Positions 1 to 7,379 of a stretch of DNA of 64,000 nucleotides are shown here, piece by piece. Position 1 is the stretch's first letter; each line of letters starts with the position of its first letter. Under the pieces are notes generated by a model that ran no database searches, was not told where the DNA came from, and was given only the letters and a program-made list of their open reading frames with translations. The DNA comes from Sphaerisporangium krabiense. GTDB lineage: Bacteria > Actinomycetota > Actinomycetes > Streptosporangiales > Streptosporangiaceae. The stretch is taken from positions 62,001-126,000 of the forward strand of contig NZ_JACHBR010000003.1 of NCBI RefSeq assembly GCF_014200435.1, read 5' to 3'. Both the position numbers and the translations under genes were made by a program.

Positions 1-685
1 GCTCGGTGCGCTCCTGCTCGCCGGGCGAGCCGGTCTCCAGCTTGTGCTCGGCGTACAGGCCCGCCTCGATGCGCTTGGCCAGCTCGACCTCCTCGGCCGC
101 GGTCAGCAGCGTGCGGCGGCCGATGGACTTGAGGTAGGTATGCACCGAGTCGCCCATGACCGAGGACTGGTCGTCCAGGTCGAGGGTCTCGCCCTGCAGC
201 TCGGCCTCGTCGGGCTCCTCCCAGGAGTCCTCCGGGCCGGGCTCGTCCTTGGAGGCGGGCCGCGCCGGGGCGGGCGGGGCGGCGGTCTTGTGTGCGGCCC
301 GGCCGCGCCGGGGGCGGGCCTCGGCGGTCTCCGCGGTGGTCGCGGCGCCGGCCGCCCGGACGCCGGTGTGCGCGGGCTTGGAGGTGGTGGTGCTGGTCAT
401 TGCGCTCTTCGCCGTGGTCTTCACTGTGGTGCTCTTACGGGTCTTCCCGGCCGGGGCGCCCGCCTGCGTGGCGGGTTCGTTCTCGGTCGCCAGGCTCACG
501 CCGGCCTCGGTGAGCTCGCGCAGGATGGAACGGCCCTTGGCCGGGCCGACCCCCGCCGACGAGAACGCCTCGCGGAGATCCGCGAGGGAAAGGTGACCCT
601 GCGCTCGTCCTTGGTCGAGGATCCGGGCGAGGGCCGTCGCGGGCGCCTCGCTCTCGGCCGGGGCCGCCGCGGTGGTTCTGGGCAT
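1..685 (-). CDS. rpoD: Principal RNA polymerase sigma factor RpoD/HrdB (N-terminal part, cut by window edge)
   Basis: Primary sigma-70 factor that directs core RNA polymerase to housekeeping promoters. Only the first 228 residues are present and the gene runs off the left end. The protein begins [10 protein letters not shown], then has a region 1.1-like segment ([20 protein letters not shown]), a long Ala/Lys/Thr/Pro-rich linker, an acidic stretch ([15 protein letters not shown]), and then region 1.2 ([20 protein letters not shown] followed by [16 protein letters not shown]). This is the normal arrangement for actinobacterial HrdB, whose low-complexity N-terminus varies between species. The ATG at 685 has a strong ribosome site (GGAGGAGG) about 5 bases upstream. 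Identity is firm from region 1.2; an alternative group 2 sigma factor (HrdA/C/D) is less likely because of the long N-terminus. Confidence 0.93.
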   Translation of the reverse strand, partial: MPRTTAAAPAESEAPATALARILDQGRAQGHLSLADLREAFSSAGVGPAKGRSILRELTEAGVSLATENEPATQAGAPAGKTRKSTTVKTTAKSAMTSTTTSKPAHTGVRAAGAATTAETAEARPRRGRAAHKTAAPPAPARPASKDEPGPEDSWEEPDEAELQGETLDLDDQSSVMGDSVHTYLKSIGRRTLLTAAEEVELAKRIEAGLYAEHKLETGSPGEQERTE

Positions 686-979
686 GAGCACACCTCCTCC
701 GTCACGGAGTCGTCGGTTTCAGTCGATGGGATGGCGCGGCGTTCGCGTTCGGCGCACCAGTATCAATAACGCCGGAGGCCGTGGTTTGTTCCCGCCGCCC
801 GCAAGACCGTGCCTGATCAACTCCTGTTCCTCGGCTTCATCGTCCCTGGTGGCATGCCCTCTGCCCCGGATCGGGCCTTCGACACCGCCCGCCGCGAGGC
901 GGCCCCGGGATCCCCCTCGGGGGCGGTTCCGGCCCGTCCGCGCGGCCCGTTCCCGGCGCGGAACCGGCGCGGCATGAAA
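686..979. other. Intergenic region upstream of rpoD
   Basis: About 290 bases between the rpoD start and the terminator of the next gene. It must hold the rpoD promoter(s). The reading frames here are frames of opportunity in GC-rich DNA without consistent third-position GC bias. No convincing gene, RNA or repeat was seen. Confidence 0.4.
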
Positions 980-1011
980 GAAGGCGGGCCGCCGTCCTGG
1001 CGCCCGCCTTC
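980..1011 (-). terminator. Rho-independent terminator of the small exported-protein gene
   Basis: Perfect 10-bp inverted repeat, GAAGGCGGGC at 980-989 and its complement at 1002-1011, with a 12-base loop. Read on the minus strand it lies 20 bases past the stop codon at 1032 and is followed by a short U-containing tail (TTTCAT). This fits termination of the 1032-1397 transcript before rpoD. Confidence 0.75.
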
Positions 1012-1031
1012 CCCGGCTCGCGGCCCCGGCG

Positions 1032-1397
1032 TCAGCCGGTGGGCTTCTTGGTGGGGGTCTTCTCCGGGGTCAGGACCGGGATCGGCAGCGGCTCGGCGTC
1101 CTCGAGGCGCTTCTCGGTCCAGAACTCCGCCACCTTGCGCGGGTCGCCGTTGACGTCGGGGTCGGTGACCACGAACGTCTCCGGCGAGCGGGTCGGCTCG
1201 GCGTTCTGGGGGATCTCGGGGCCGGGGATCTGGCCGGGAGCCTCGCCCGGGCCGTAGGTCTCGGAGGTCTTCGACCCGGCCTTGTCGGCCTGTTCCACCC
1301 GGCCGGACGCGGCGGCGGCCGCGACGGAGATTCCCCCGGCGAGGACCACACCGGTCACCGCGGCGGAGATCCACATCTTGCGGGTTGGCTTCATCAA
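1032..1397 (-). CDS. Small exported hypothetical protein
   Basis: A 121-residue protein of unknown function. The N-terminus MMKPTRKMWISAAVTGVVLA is a typical Sec signal: basic start, hydrophobic core, then an Ala-rich cleavage region near residue 30. The mature part is Pro/Glu/Thr-rich, with one longer ordered-looking segment (VNGDPRKVAEFWTEKRLEDA) and a Pro/Lys/Thr tail (PEKTPTKKPTG). The start is supported by AGGAAGG about 8 bases upstream; the second Met at 1394 is equally possible. A strong terminator follows. It may be a truncated or stand-alone leader-plus-linker relative of secreted actinobacterial proteins, but I recognise no family. Confidence 0.7.
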   Translation of the reverse strand: MMKPTRKMWISAAVTGVVLAGGISVAAAAASGRVEQADKAGSKTSETYGPGEAPGQIPGPEIPQNAEPTRSPETFVVTDPDVNGDPRKVAEFWTEKRLEDAEPLPIPVLTPEKTPTKKPTG

Positions 1398-1473
1398 GGC
1401 GTCCTTCCTGGGTCCAGCTGTCCTTTAAGACGCGCCGGAGGCTGCTTCCGGTTCCCTTGACGGGACATTGTGG

Positions 1474-2664
1474 TCAAGAAAGATCGCCTGTGCCAACAAA
1501 CCGGGAAATCTCTTCTCTTATCGCGACAAGGTCATGTTTGCCGTTCGGGAGCAGCGGCAACCGGTCCACCAGCCGCACCGCGCGCGGCGCCGCGTACCCC
1601 GGCAGGCGCGTCTTCACGTGCGCGCGCAGCTCCGCCAGCGCCGGGGGAGCGGCGGGATCGGCGGGCACGACGACCGCGACCACCTCCTGTCCCCACTCCG
1701 GGTGCGGCCGGCCCAGCACGACGGCCTCCCGCACGCCCGGATGCCCGCCCAGCACCCCGGCCACCGTCCCGGCGACGACCTTGCGCCCCCCGGTGTTGAT
1801 CACGTCGTCCGCGCGGCCCAGCACCCGCAGCCTGCCCCCCTCGACCGTGCCCAGGTCGGAGGTCACGTACCAGCCGCCGTCCATGGCCGCCGCCGTCAGG
1901 TCGGGCCGCAGCCGGTACCCGGCGAACAGCACCGGCCCGCCGAGGCGGATCCGCCCGCCGGGGCCGGCCGCCACCCGTACGCCGTTCAGCGGCACGCCGT
2001 CGTAGACGCAGCCCCCGCACGTCTCGCTCATGCCGTACGTCGTCACCACGCGCACCCCCGCGTCGCGGGCCGCCTCCAGCAGGCCGGGCGGGGGCGCGGC
2101 GCCGCCGAGCAGCACCGTGCGCAGCCCCGCCAAGGGCACCCCGGCGTCGAGCACGCGGCGGAGCTGGGTGGGGACCAGAGAGACGTGGTCGGCGCCCGCG
2201 GCGGCCACCGCGCCGGGGGAGAACCGCTCGTGGACCACCGGCTCCGTGCCGCCGAGCAGCGCCCGGACCAGCACCTGCAGGCCGGAGACGTGCGAGGGGG
2301 GAAGGCAGCACAGCCAGCGCTCGCCCGGGCGCGCGCCGATCCGCTCCAGCGAGGCGGTCGCCGAGGCGACCAGCGCGGCGGCGGGCAGCTCCACCCCCTT
2401 GGGCGTGCCCGTGGACCCGCTGGTCGCGATGATCGCCGCGACCGCGCCGTCCGCCGGCACCCCGCCGGGCAGGGCCTCGACGCCGCCGGCGGTGACCAGG
2501 TGCGTGGGGCGCAGGGCCGCCAGCGTCGCCCGCAGCGCGGGGCCCGGCAGGGAAGGATCGAGCGGCAGCACGGCCGGGCCGCCGCCGAGGAGCGCCTCAC
2601 GGACCTTCTCCAGAACCAGCGGGCCGGGAGTGCCGAGTACCGCGTGCACCGGACGCTCACCCAC
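1474..2664 (-). CDS. menE: o-Succinylbenzoate--CoA ligase (menaquinone biosynthesis)
   Basis: Adenylate-forming enzyme that activates o-succinylbenzoate with ATP and CoA for naphthoquinone ring closure. The 396-residue protein has the AMP-binding P-loop (IIATSGSTGTPKGVEL, around residues 138-153), the A5-type motif TTYGMSET, the SDLG motif and the conserved hinge region GRADDVINTGGRKV. The C-terminal lysine lies in LPLLPNGKHD. Its compact length is normal for actinobacterial MenE. menD lies divergently 423 bases away, which supports the assignment over a general acyl-CoA synthetase. Start is GTG at 2664 with only a weak ribosome site. Confidence 0.9.
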   Translation of the reverse strand: MGERPVHAVLGTPGPLVLEKVREALLGGGPAVLPLDPSLPGPALRATLAALRPTHLVTAGGVEALPGGVPADGAVAAIIATSGSTGTPKGVELPAAALVASATASLERIGARPGERWLCCLPPSHVSGLQVLVRALLGGTEPVVHERFSPGAVAAAGADHVSLVPTQLRRVLDAGVPLAGLRTVLLGGAAPPPGLLEAARDAGVRVVTTYGMSETCGGCVYDGVPLNGVRVAAGPGGRIRLGGPVLFAGYRLRPDLTAAAMDGGWYVTSDLGTVEGGRLRVLGRADDVINTGGRKVVAGTVAGVLGGHPGVREAVVLGRPHPEWGQEVVAVVVPADPAAPPALAELRAHVKTRLPGYAAPRAVRLVDRLPLLPNGKHDLVAIREEISRFVGTGDLS

Positions 2665-3087
2665 GGTCGTAAGGTTAGTCCCGATGGGAGGCGTCCCCCG
2701 CGCGGGGCGCCTCGTGGCCGTGCCGGGCCGAGTGAGGAGCGAGACTGACAGTGGGCACCGTCGACTGGAACCGGCCCGGCGAGCACCAGCATCCCCTCAG
2801 CGTCCATCCCGCCCGCGTCCGGCCGGTCCGCGATCATCTGGTCGGTATCGGTCCGTTCGGTGTCGGCCCGGCCCGCGATCACTCGGTCCGCGTTCATCTA
2901 GTCCGCGTTCATCTAGTCCGCGTTCCTCGGGTCCGTGTTCGTCCGGTGGGTATTCGTCCGGTCCGCGTCGCCGTGCCGGCCCCGTGCCGTCCCCGCTCCT
3001 GCGGCCGCCCCTCCGCGCGTACATGAGGGCCCCCCACCTCGCCCCGCACGCGGTCAGGCGTCGCCGTGCCCGCCCGGGGGAGGCCCG
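2665..3087. other. Divergent menE-menD intergenic region
   Basis: About 420 bases separating the divergent menE and menD genes. It contains a 15-bp tandem array (2885-2974) and must contain promoters for both genes. No gene is supported. Confidence 0.45.
2885..2974. repeat. Degenerate 15-bp tandem repeat
   Basis: Five to six head-to-tail copies of a 15-bp unit (best copies GGTCCGCGTTCATCT and AGTCCGCGTTCATCT), decaying to the right. More distant relatives of the unit extend left to about 2816. Because 15 is a multiple of three, all frames read through as pentapeptide-like repeats, but none belongs to a plausible gene. Confidence 0.7.
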
Positions 3088-4740
3088 GTGAACCCCGCCA
3101 CGGCGCTGAGCGGCGTACTGGTCGACGAGCTGGTGCGCTGCGGGCTGACCGACCTCGTGCTGGCCCCGGGCTCCCGGTCGGCGCCGCTCGCCATCGCCGC
3201 ACACGGCGACCCGCGGCTGCGGCTGCACGTGCGCATCGACGAGCGGTCGGCCTCCTTCCTCGCCCTCGGCCTGGCCCGCAGGTCCGAGCGGCCGGTCGCC
3301 CTCGTCTGCACCTCCGGCAGCGCCGCCGCCAACTTCCACCCCGCGGTGATCGAGGCGAGCGAGTCGGGCGTCCCGCTCCTGCTGCTGACCGCGGACCGCC
3401 CGCCCGAACTGCGCGGCACCGGCGCCAGCCAGACCATCGACCAGCTCAAGCTGTACGGGCCGTCGGTCCGCTGGTTCGCCGAGGTCGGCGTGCCCGAGGA
3501 GCGTCCCGGCCAGGTCGCCTACTGGCGCTCGCTGGCCTGCCGCGCCTACCAGCGCGCCCTCGGCCCCGGCGACCCCGGCCCCGTCCACCTCAACCTGGCC
3601 TTCCGCGAGCCGCTGATCCCCGACGGCGACACCACCTGGTGCGAGCCTCTGGAGGGCGGCGACGGCCCCTGGGTGCGGGCCCGGGTGGCGCCCCCCTCGG
3701 CCGGGCTGCACGTCCCCCCGACCCGGCGCGGAGTGCTGGTGGTCGGCGACGGCGCCGTCAACGTGCGCCGCCACGTCGCCGCAGCGGGGATGGCGGGCTG
3801 GCCGGTGCTGTCGGAGCCCAGCGGCGGCGCCCGCTACGGCGACCACGCCATCTCGGCCTACCACTTCCTGCTCGGCGTCCCGGAGTTCGCCGACGCCCAC
3901 AGCCCCGACGTCGTGGTCACCCTCGGCCGTCCGAGCCTGTCGCGGCCCCTGATGTCGTGGCTCAAGCGCGTCCACGAGCACATCGTCGTCAGCCCCGACC
4001 TGACGCGCTGGCCCGACCCGACCCGCTCGGCCACCCAGGTCGCCGCCGCCGTCGAGATCGCCGCCGCCTCGGGCGACGACGGCTGGCTGCGCTCCTGGCG
4101 CACGGCCGAGGCCGCCGCCCGCCGCGCCGTGGACGAGGTGCTCGACGACAGCGGGCTCAGCGAGCCGCGCCTGGCCAGGGACCTGGCCGAGCTGCTGCCC
4201 AACAACGCGCTGCTGTTCACCGGCTCCTCCATGCCGATCAGGGACCTGGACCAGGCCATGCGCCCGCGCCGGGGCCTGCGGCTGCTGGCCAACCGCGGCG
4301 CCTCGGGCATCGACGGGCTGGTGTCCACCGCCGTCGGCGCGGCCCTGGCGCACAACGGGCCCTCCTACGCCCTGCTCGGCGATCTGACCCTGCTGCACGA
4401 CCAGAACGGGCTCATCCTCGGCCCGCGCGAGCCTCGCCCGGACCTGTGCCTGGTCGTGGTCAACAACGACGGCGGCGGCATCTTCTCCCTGCTGCCGCAG
4501 GCCGCCCTGCCCGACTCCTTCGAACGCGTCTTCGGCACCCCCCACGGCGTGGACCTGTCGGCCGTCGCCGCCGCCACCGGCATCCCCTACACCTCCCTGG
4601 CCACGATCGGCGACCTGCCGAAGGCCGTCCGCGGCGAGGGCCTGCGCCTGGTGGAGGCCCGCACCGGCCGCGAGGACAACGCCCGCGTCCACGCCGCGAT
4701 GCGCGACGCCGCCCACCACGCCGTCCGCGCCCTGGCCTGA
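3088..4740 (+). CDS. menD: 2-Succinyl-5-enolpyruvyl-6-hydroxy-3-cyclohexene-1-carboxylate synthase
   Basis: Thiamine-diphosphate enzyme of menaquinone synthesis that condenses isochorismate with 2-oxoglutarate. The 550-residue protein shows the MenD N-terminus (VLVDELVRCGLTDLVLAPGS), the PYR-domain motifs DERSASFLALGLA and TSGSAAANFHPAV, the family-typical TADRPPELRGTGASQTIDQ, and the C-terminal ThDP site (LLGDLTLLHDQNGL then VVVNNDGGGIFSLLPQ). Start is GTG at 3088 with GGGGGAGG seven bases upstream; longer upstream frames cross the repeat array and are not conserved-looking. It works with menF (14275-15504) and menE (1474-2664), which are nearby but not in one operon. Confidence 0.95.
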   Translation: MNPATALSGVLVDELVRCGLTDLVLAPGSRSAPLAIAAHGDPRLRLHVRIDERSASFLALGLARRSERPVALVCTSGSAAANFHPAVIEASESGVPLLLLTADRPPELRGTGASQTIDQLKLYGPSVRWFAEVGVPEERPGQVAYWRSLACRAYQRALGPGDPGPVHLNLAFREPLIPDGDTTWCEPLEGGDGPWVRARVAPPSAGLHVPPTRRGVLVVGDGAVNVRRHVAAAGMAGWPVLSEPSGGARYGDHAISAYHFLLGVPEFADAHSPDVVVTLGRPSLSRPLMSWLKRVHEHIVVSPDLTRWPDPTRSATQVAAAVEIAAASGDDGWLRSWRTAEAAARRAVDEVLDDSGLSEPRLARDLAELLPNNALLFTGSSMPIRDLDQAMRPRRGLRLLANRGASGIDGLVSTAVGAALAHNGPSYALLGDLTLLHDQNGLILGPREPRPDLCLVVVNNDGGGIFSLLPQAALPDSFERVFGTPHGVDLSAVAAATGIPYTSLATIGDLPKAVRGEGLRLVEARTGREDNARVHAAMRDAAHHAVRALA

Positions 4741-4760
4741 CGCCGCCCCGTCACCGCGCC

Positions 4761-4812
4761 GGGCACGGGACCCGCACGGGACCGGCACGGGATCGGCACG
4801 GGATCGGCACGG
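4761..4812. repeat. 11-bp tandem repeat after menD
   Basis: About 4.7 copies of an 11-bp unit (CGGCACGGGAT and variants) lie between the convergent menD and methyltransferase genes. It has no obvious hairpin. It may simply be slippage-prone GC-rich DNA. Confidence 0.7.
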
Positions 4813-4821
4813 CGGACGCGG

Positions 4822-5463
4822 TCAGGCCCGGCGGGCCGAGAAGCGGGCGATCGCGCCGTCCAGGCGCACCTCGGCGTCCCGGAACCCCGCCGCCCCCAGC
4901 ATCCGGGCCAGGTCCCCGGCCGTGAACACGGCGCCGAACGCGCCCGCGCGGCGCAGCACGCCGATCAACGCGTCCCGCCGCCACCCGGTCCCGCACACGA
5001 CCGCCGTGCCCCGCAACGCCCCGCCCGGGCGCAGCACCCGGGCCATCTCGGCCAGCGCCGCGGCCGGGTCGGCGAAGCAGTGCAGCCCCAGCGAGCTGAG
5101 GCACCGGTCGAACGCGCCGTCCGCCAGCGGCAGCCGGGTCACGTCCGCCTGGAGCAGGCCGGCCAGGCGCAGGCCACGGCGCCGCGCCCGGTCACGGGCC
5201 CGGCGCAGCATCAGCGCGGACACGTCCACCGCCACATAGCCGCCCGCGTCCGGCGGGAGCGCCGTGAAGGCGGTGCCTCCGCCGCAGGGCACGTCCAGCA
5301 CCCGCTCGCCCGCGCCGGGCCGCGCCGCGCTTCGCAGGTCACGGTAGAAGCGCCGCATGTCGGCGCCCCACAGCAGCCGTCCCCCGGGCGCGCCCAGCCG
5401 TTCATGGGTGATCCAGAAGTCGTAGACCCTCGCGATCAGGCGCGACCGGCGCCAGTCGGCCAT
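4822..5463 (-). CDS. Class I SAM-dependent methyltransferase
   Basis: A 213-residue methyltransferase of the UbiE/methyltransferase-11 type. Motif I is VLDVPCGGGTAF (around residues 54-65), the acidic motif II is YVAVDVS, and the post-motif segment LPLADGAFDRCLSSLGLHCF is followed by the family motif RVLRPGGALRG. Substrate is unknown; a role as the menaquinone methyltransferase MenG is possible from the neighbourhood but not shown by any specific residue. The ATG at 5463 is preferred because GGGGAT lies eight bases upstream; the upstream Met at 5487 lacks a site. Transcribed convergently to menD and divergently from dedA. Confidence 0.82.
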   Translation of the reverse strand: MADWRRSRLIARVYDFWITHERLGAPGGRLLWGADMRRFYRDLRSAARPGAGERVLDVPCGGGTAFTALPPDAGGYVAVDVSALMLRRARDRARRRGLRLAGLLQADVTRLPLADGAFDRCLSSLGLHCFADPAAALAEMARVLRPGGALRGTAVVCGTGWRRDALIGVLRRAGAFGAVFTAGDLARMLGAAGFRDAEVRLDGAIARFSARRA

Positions 5464-5602
5464 CCGCGATCCCCTTTCCGCCATACCGCCCAAGTCCGCC
5501 GTCCGGCGGCTTTCCTTCAGTATCGGCAGGACACCGTATGGAACCCGCATAGGGGGCCGCGCGGGGGAGGGAACGCCCATCGCACGGCATAGGGTGTGAG
5601 CC

Positions 5603-6259
5603 ATGCATGTCGAGGAGTGGCTCCAGGCGATTCCGGCCATCTGGATCTACGTGATCGTCGGCGGTGTGATCGGCGTGGAGAGCCTGGGCATCCCCCTGCC
5701 CGGCGAGGTCGTCCTCGTCAGCGCCGCGCTGCTGTCCGCGCAGCACGTCGTCAGCCCGCTGTGGGTCGGGGTGTGCGCCAGCGCGGGCGCCATCGTCGGC
5801 GACTCCATCGGCTACGCCATCGGCCGCCGAGGCGGGCAGCCGCTCTTCGACCGCCTCGCCCGGCGGTTCCCCAAGCACTTCGGGCCCGCCCACATCGCCA
5901 AGGCCCAGCAGACGTTCGACCGGTGGGGAATGTGGGCGGTGTTCTTCGGGCGTTTCATCGCCCTGCTGCGCATCCTGGCCGGCCCGCTGGCGGGCGCGCT
6001 GCACATGCCGTACTGGCGGTTCCTGGTCGCCAACGTGCTCGGCGGCATCGCCTGGGCGGGCGGCACAACCGCCGTCATCTACTACCTCGGCGTGGCGGCC
6101 GACCGGTGGCTCAAGGGCTTCTCCTGGGTGGCGCTGGTCGTCGCCCTGCTGTTCGGCCTCGGCACGACGCTGCTGATCAAGCGCCGCGCGGGCCGCGTGG
6201 CCGCCACCGGGGCCGGGCCGGCGGATCAGCGCTCGATGAGCGTGACCTCCAGCGAGTAG
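5603..6259 (+). CDS. DedA-family membrane protein
   Basis: Integral membrane protein of the DedA/SNARE-associated (VTT) superfamily, thought to act in phospholipid scrambling or transport. The 218 residues contain four to five hydrophobic segments, the family motif ESLGIPLPGEVVL near residue 28, the G-rich segment GDSIGYAIGRRGGQ and the conserved FGRFIALLRILAGPLAG stretch. The C-terminus overlaps the 3' end of the convergent GntR gene by 34 bases. Upstream it is divergent from the methyltransferase with a 139-base gap. Confidence 0.9.
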   Translation: MHVEEWLQAIPAIWIYVIVGGVIGVESLGIPLPGEVVLVSAALLSAQHVVSPLWVGVCASAGAIVGDSIGYAIGRRGGQPLFDRLARRFPKHFGPAHIAKAQQTFDRWGMWAVFFGRFIALLRILAGPLAGALHMPYWRFLVANVLGGIAWAGGTTAVIYYLGVAADRWLKGFSWVALVVALLFGLGTTLLIKRRAGRVAATGAGPADQRSMSVTSSE

Positions 6260-6963
6260 TGCGAGCCGCGGTAGACGTGCGAGCCGTGCTCCACGGCCCT
6301 GCCCTGGTCGTCGTAGGTGGTGCGCACCATGGTCAGCAGCGGGGCGCCCCTGCGCTCGTCCAGCAGGCGCGCCTCGGCGGGGGTGGCCGCCCGCGCGCCG
6401 ATGCGCTGGTTGGCCACCCGCATGCGCACCCCGGCCGCCCGCAGCAGCTCGTACAGGCCGCGCCGCGCCAGCGCCTCGGAGGTCAGCCCGGCCGCGGCGG
6501 GCAGCCAGTTGTGCAGCAGGGCCAGCGGCTCGCCGCCGGCGTAGCGCACCCGCTCCAGGCGCAGCACCTCGGCGCCCGCCGGGACGCCGAGGATCGCGGC
6601 GATCTGCTCGTCGGCGCCGACCGGCGCCAGGGACAGCACCCGGGTGGTCGGGTCCTGCCCGGCGCGGCGCAGGTCGTCGTACAGGCTGGTCAGCTCCACC
6701 GAGCGCTTGACCTGGCCGTGCACCACCTGCGTGCCGACGCCGCGCTTGCGCACCAGCAGGCCCTTGTCCACGAGGTACTGGATGGCCTGGCGGATCGTCG
6801 GGCGTGACAGCCCGAGGCGGTCGGCGAGCAGGATCTCGTTGTCGAGCCGCGCCCCCGGGGCGAGGTCGCCCCGCCGGATGGCCTCGGCGATCTGCTCGGC
6901 GACCTGGAAGTACAGCGGCACGGGGCTGGAGCGATCGAGATCGATGTCGAGTGGCGTGCCCAT
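6226..6963 (-). CDS. GntR/HutC-family transcriptional regulator
   Basis: A 245-residue regulator with an N-terminal winged helix (residues about 10-75, including EILLADRLGLSRPTIRQAIQ and a GLLVRKRGVGTQV wing) and a C-terminal UTRA effector domain (LRLERVRYAGGEPLAL through VEHGSHVYRGSHYSLEV). Effector is unknown. Start ATG at 6963 has GGGAGAAGG five bases upstream. A strong palindrome at 7009-7029, 46 bases before the start, suggests autoregulation. The stop region overlaps the end of dedA, so the two genes are convergent and physically interlocked. Confidence 0.9.
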   Translation of the reverse strand: MGTPLDIDLDRSSPVPLYFQVAEQIAEAIRRGDLAPGARLDNEILLADRLGLSRPTIRQAIQYLVDKGLLVRKRGVGTQVVHGQVKRSVELTSLYDDLRRAGQDPTTRVLSLAPVGADEQIAAILGVPAGAEVLRLERVRYAGGEPLALLHNWLPAAAGLTSEALARRGLYELLRAAGVRMRVANQRIGARAATPAEARLLDERRGAPLLTMVRTTYDDQGRAVEHGSHVYRGSHYSLEVTLIER

Positions 6964-7008
6964 GCCTTCTCCCGGCCTCGTGTCCGATCGCTGACTGACC
7001 AGGGTAGC

Positions 7009-7029
7009 GGACATCAAGATGTCCGGACA
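7009..7029. promoter_or_regulatory. Palindromic operator upstream of the GntR gene
   Basis: GGACATC-AA-GATGTCC (7009-7024) is a perfect 7-2-7 palindrome, and the overlapping TGTCCGGACA (7020-7029) is a second one. They sit directly upstream of the 6963 start. HutC-type GntR proteins bind short AT-centred palindromes of this kind, so autoregulation is the simplest reading; this is inference. Confidence 0.6.
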
Positions 7030-7091
7030 AAAACCTCCCCGCACCGGTCAGGGCGACGAGCCCGCACGGTCCGCCGTGATCGCCGGGCGGT

Positions 7092-7379
7092 TCACTCGAC
7101 CGTGGTCACCTCGGTGAGACCGGAGATCGTCAGGACCGGCGTGATCACCGGGTTGGCGAGGACCCGGATCCGCGCGGCGTGGGCGAACAGGACCGTCAGG
7201 CCCGCGCTGTCGAGATACTCCACCCCGCTCAGGTCGACCAGCAGCGCGCCGTCGCCGGTCGAGGTCGTCAGCGCGTCGTCCAGGACACCGGCGTTGCTCA
7301 TGTCGATCTCACCGGTGACGGCGAGGACCGGGGTGCCGTCGGGCCGCTCCGAGGCGACCACGGTCAGGGGGGTGGTCAT
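7092..7379 (-). CDS. STAS-domain anti-anti-sigma factor
   Basis: A 95-residue single STAS domain of the SpoIIAA/RsbV type. The phosphorylatable serine lies in VEYLDSAGLTVLFAHA. Such proteins bind an anti-sigma kinase when unphosphorylated, releasing a sigma factor. The ATG at 7379 overlaps the TGA of the upstream multidomain gene by one base, so the two are translationally coupled, and the HATPase and SpoIIE phosphatase domains of that neighbour are likely partners. Confidence 0.88.
   Translation of the reverse strand: MTTPLTVVASERPDGTPVLAVTGEIDMSNAGVLDDALTTSTGDGALLVDLSGVEYLDSAGLTVLFAHAARIRVLANPVITPVLTISGLTEVTTVE

Noticed and set aside
2797-4788. A 663-codon minus-strand frame containing pentapeptide-like repeats (GLDER)
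   Set aside because: It is antisense to menD, and the repeats come from the intergenic 15-bp array; no ribosome site or conserved domain.
4822-5463. Naming the methyltransferase menG/ubiE
   Set aside because: It has only general class I motifs; proximity to menD is suggestive, but no residue pattern separates it from other methyltransferases.
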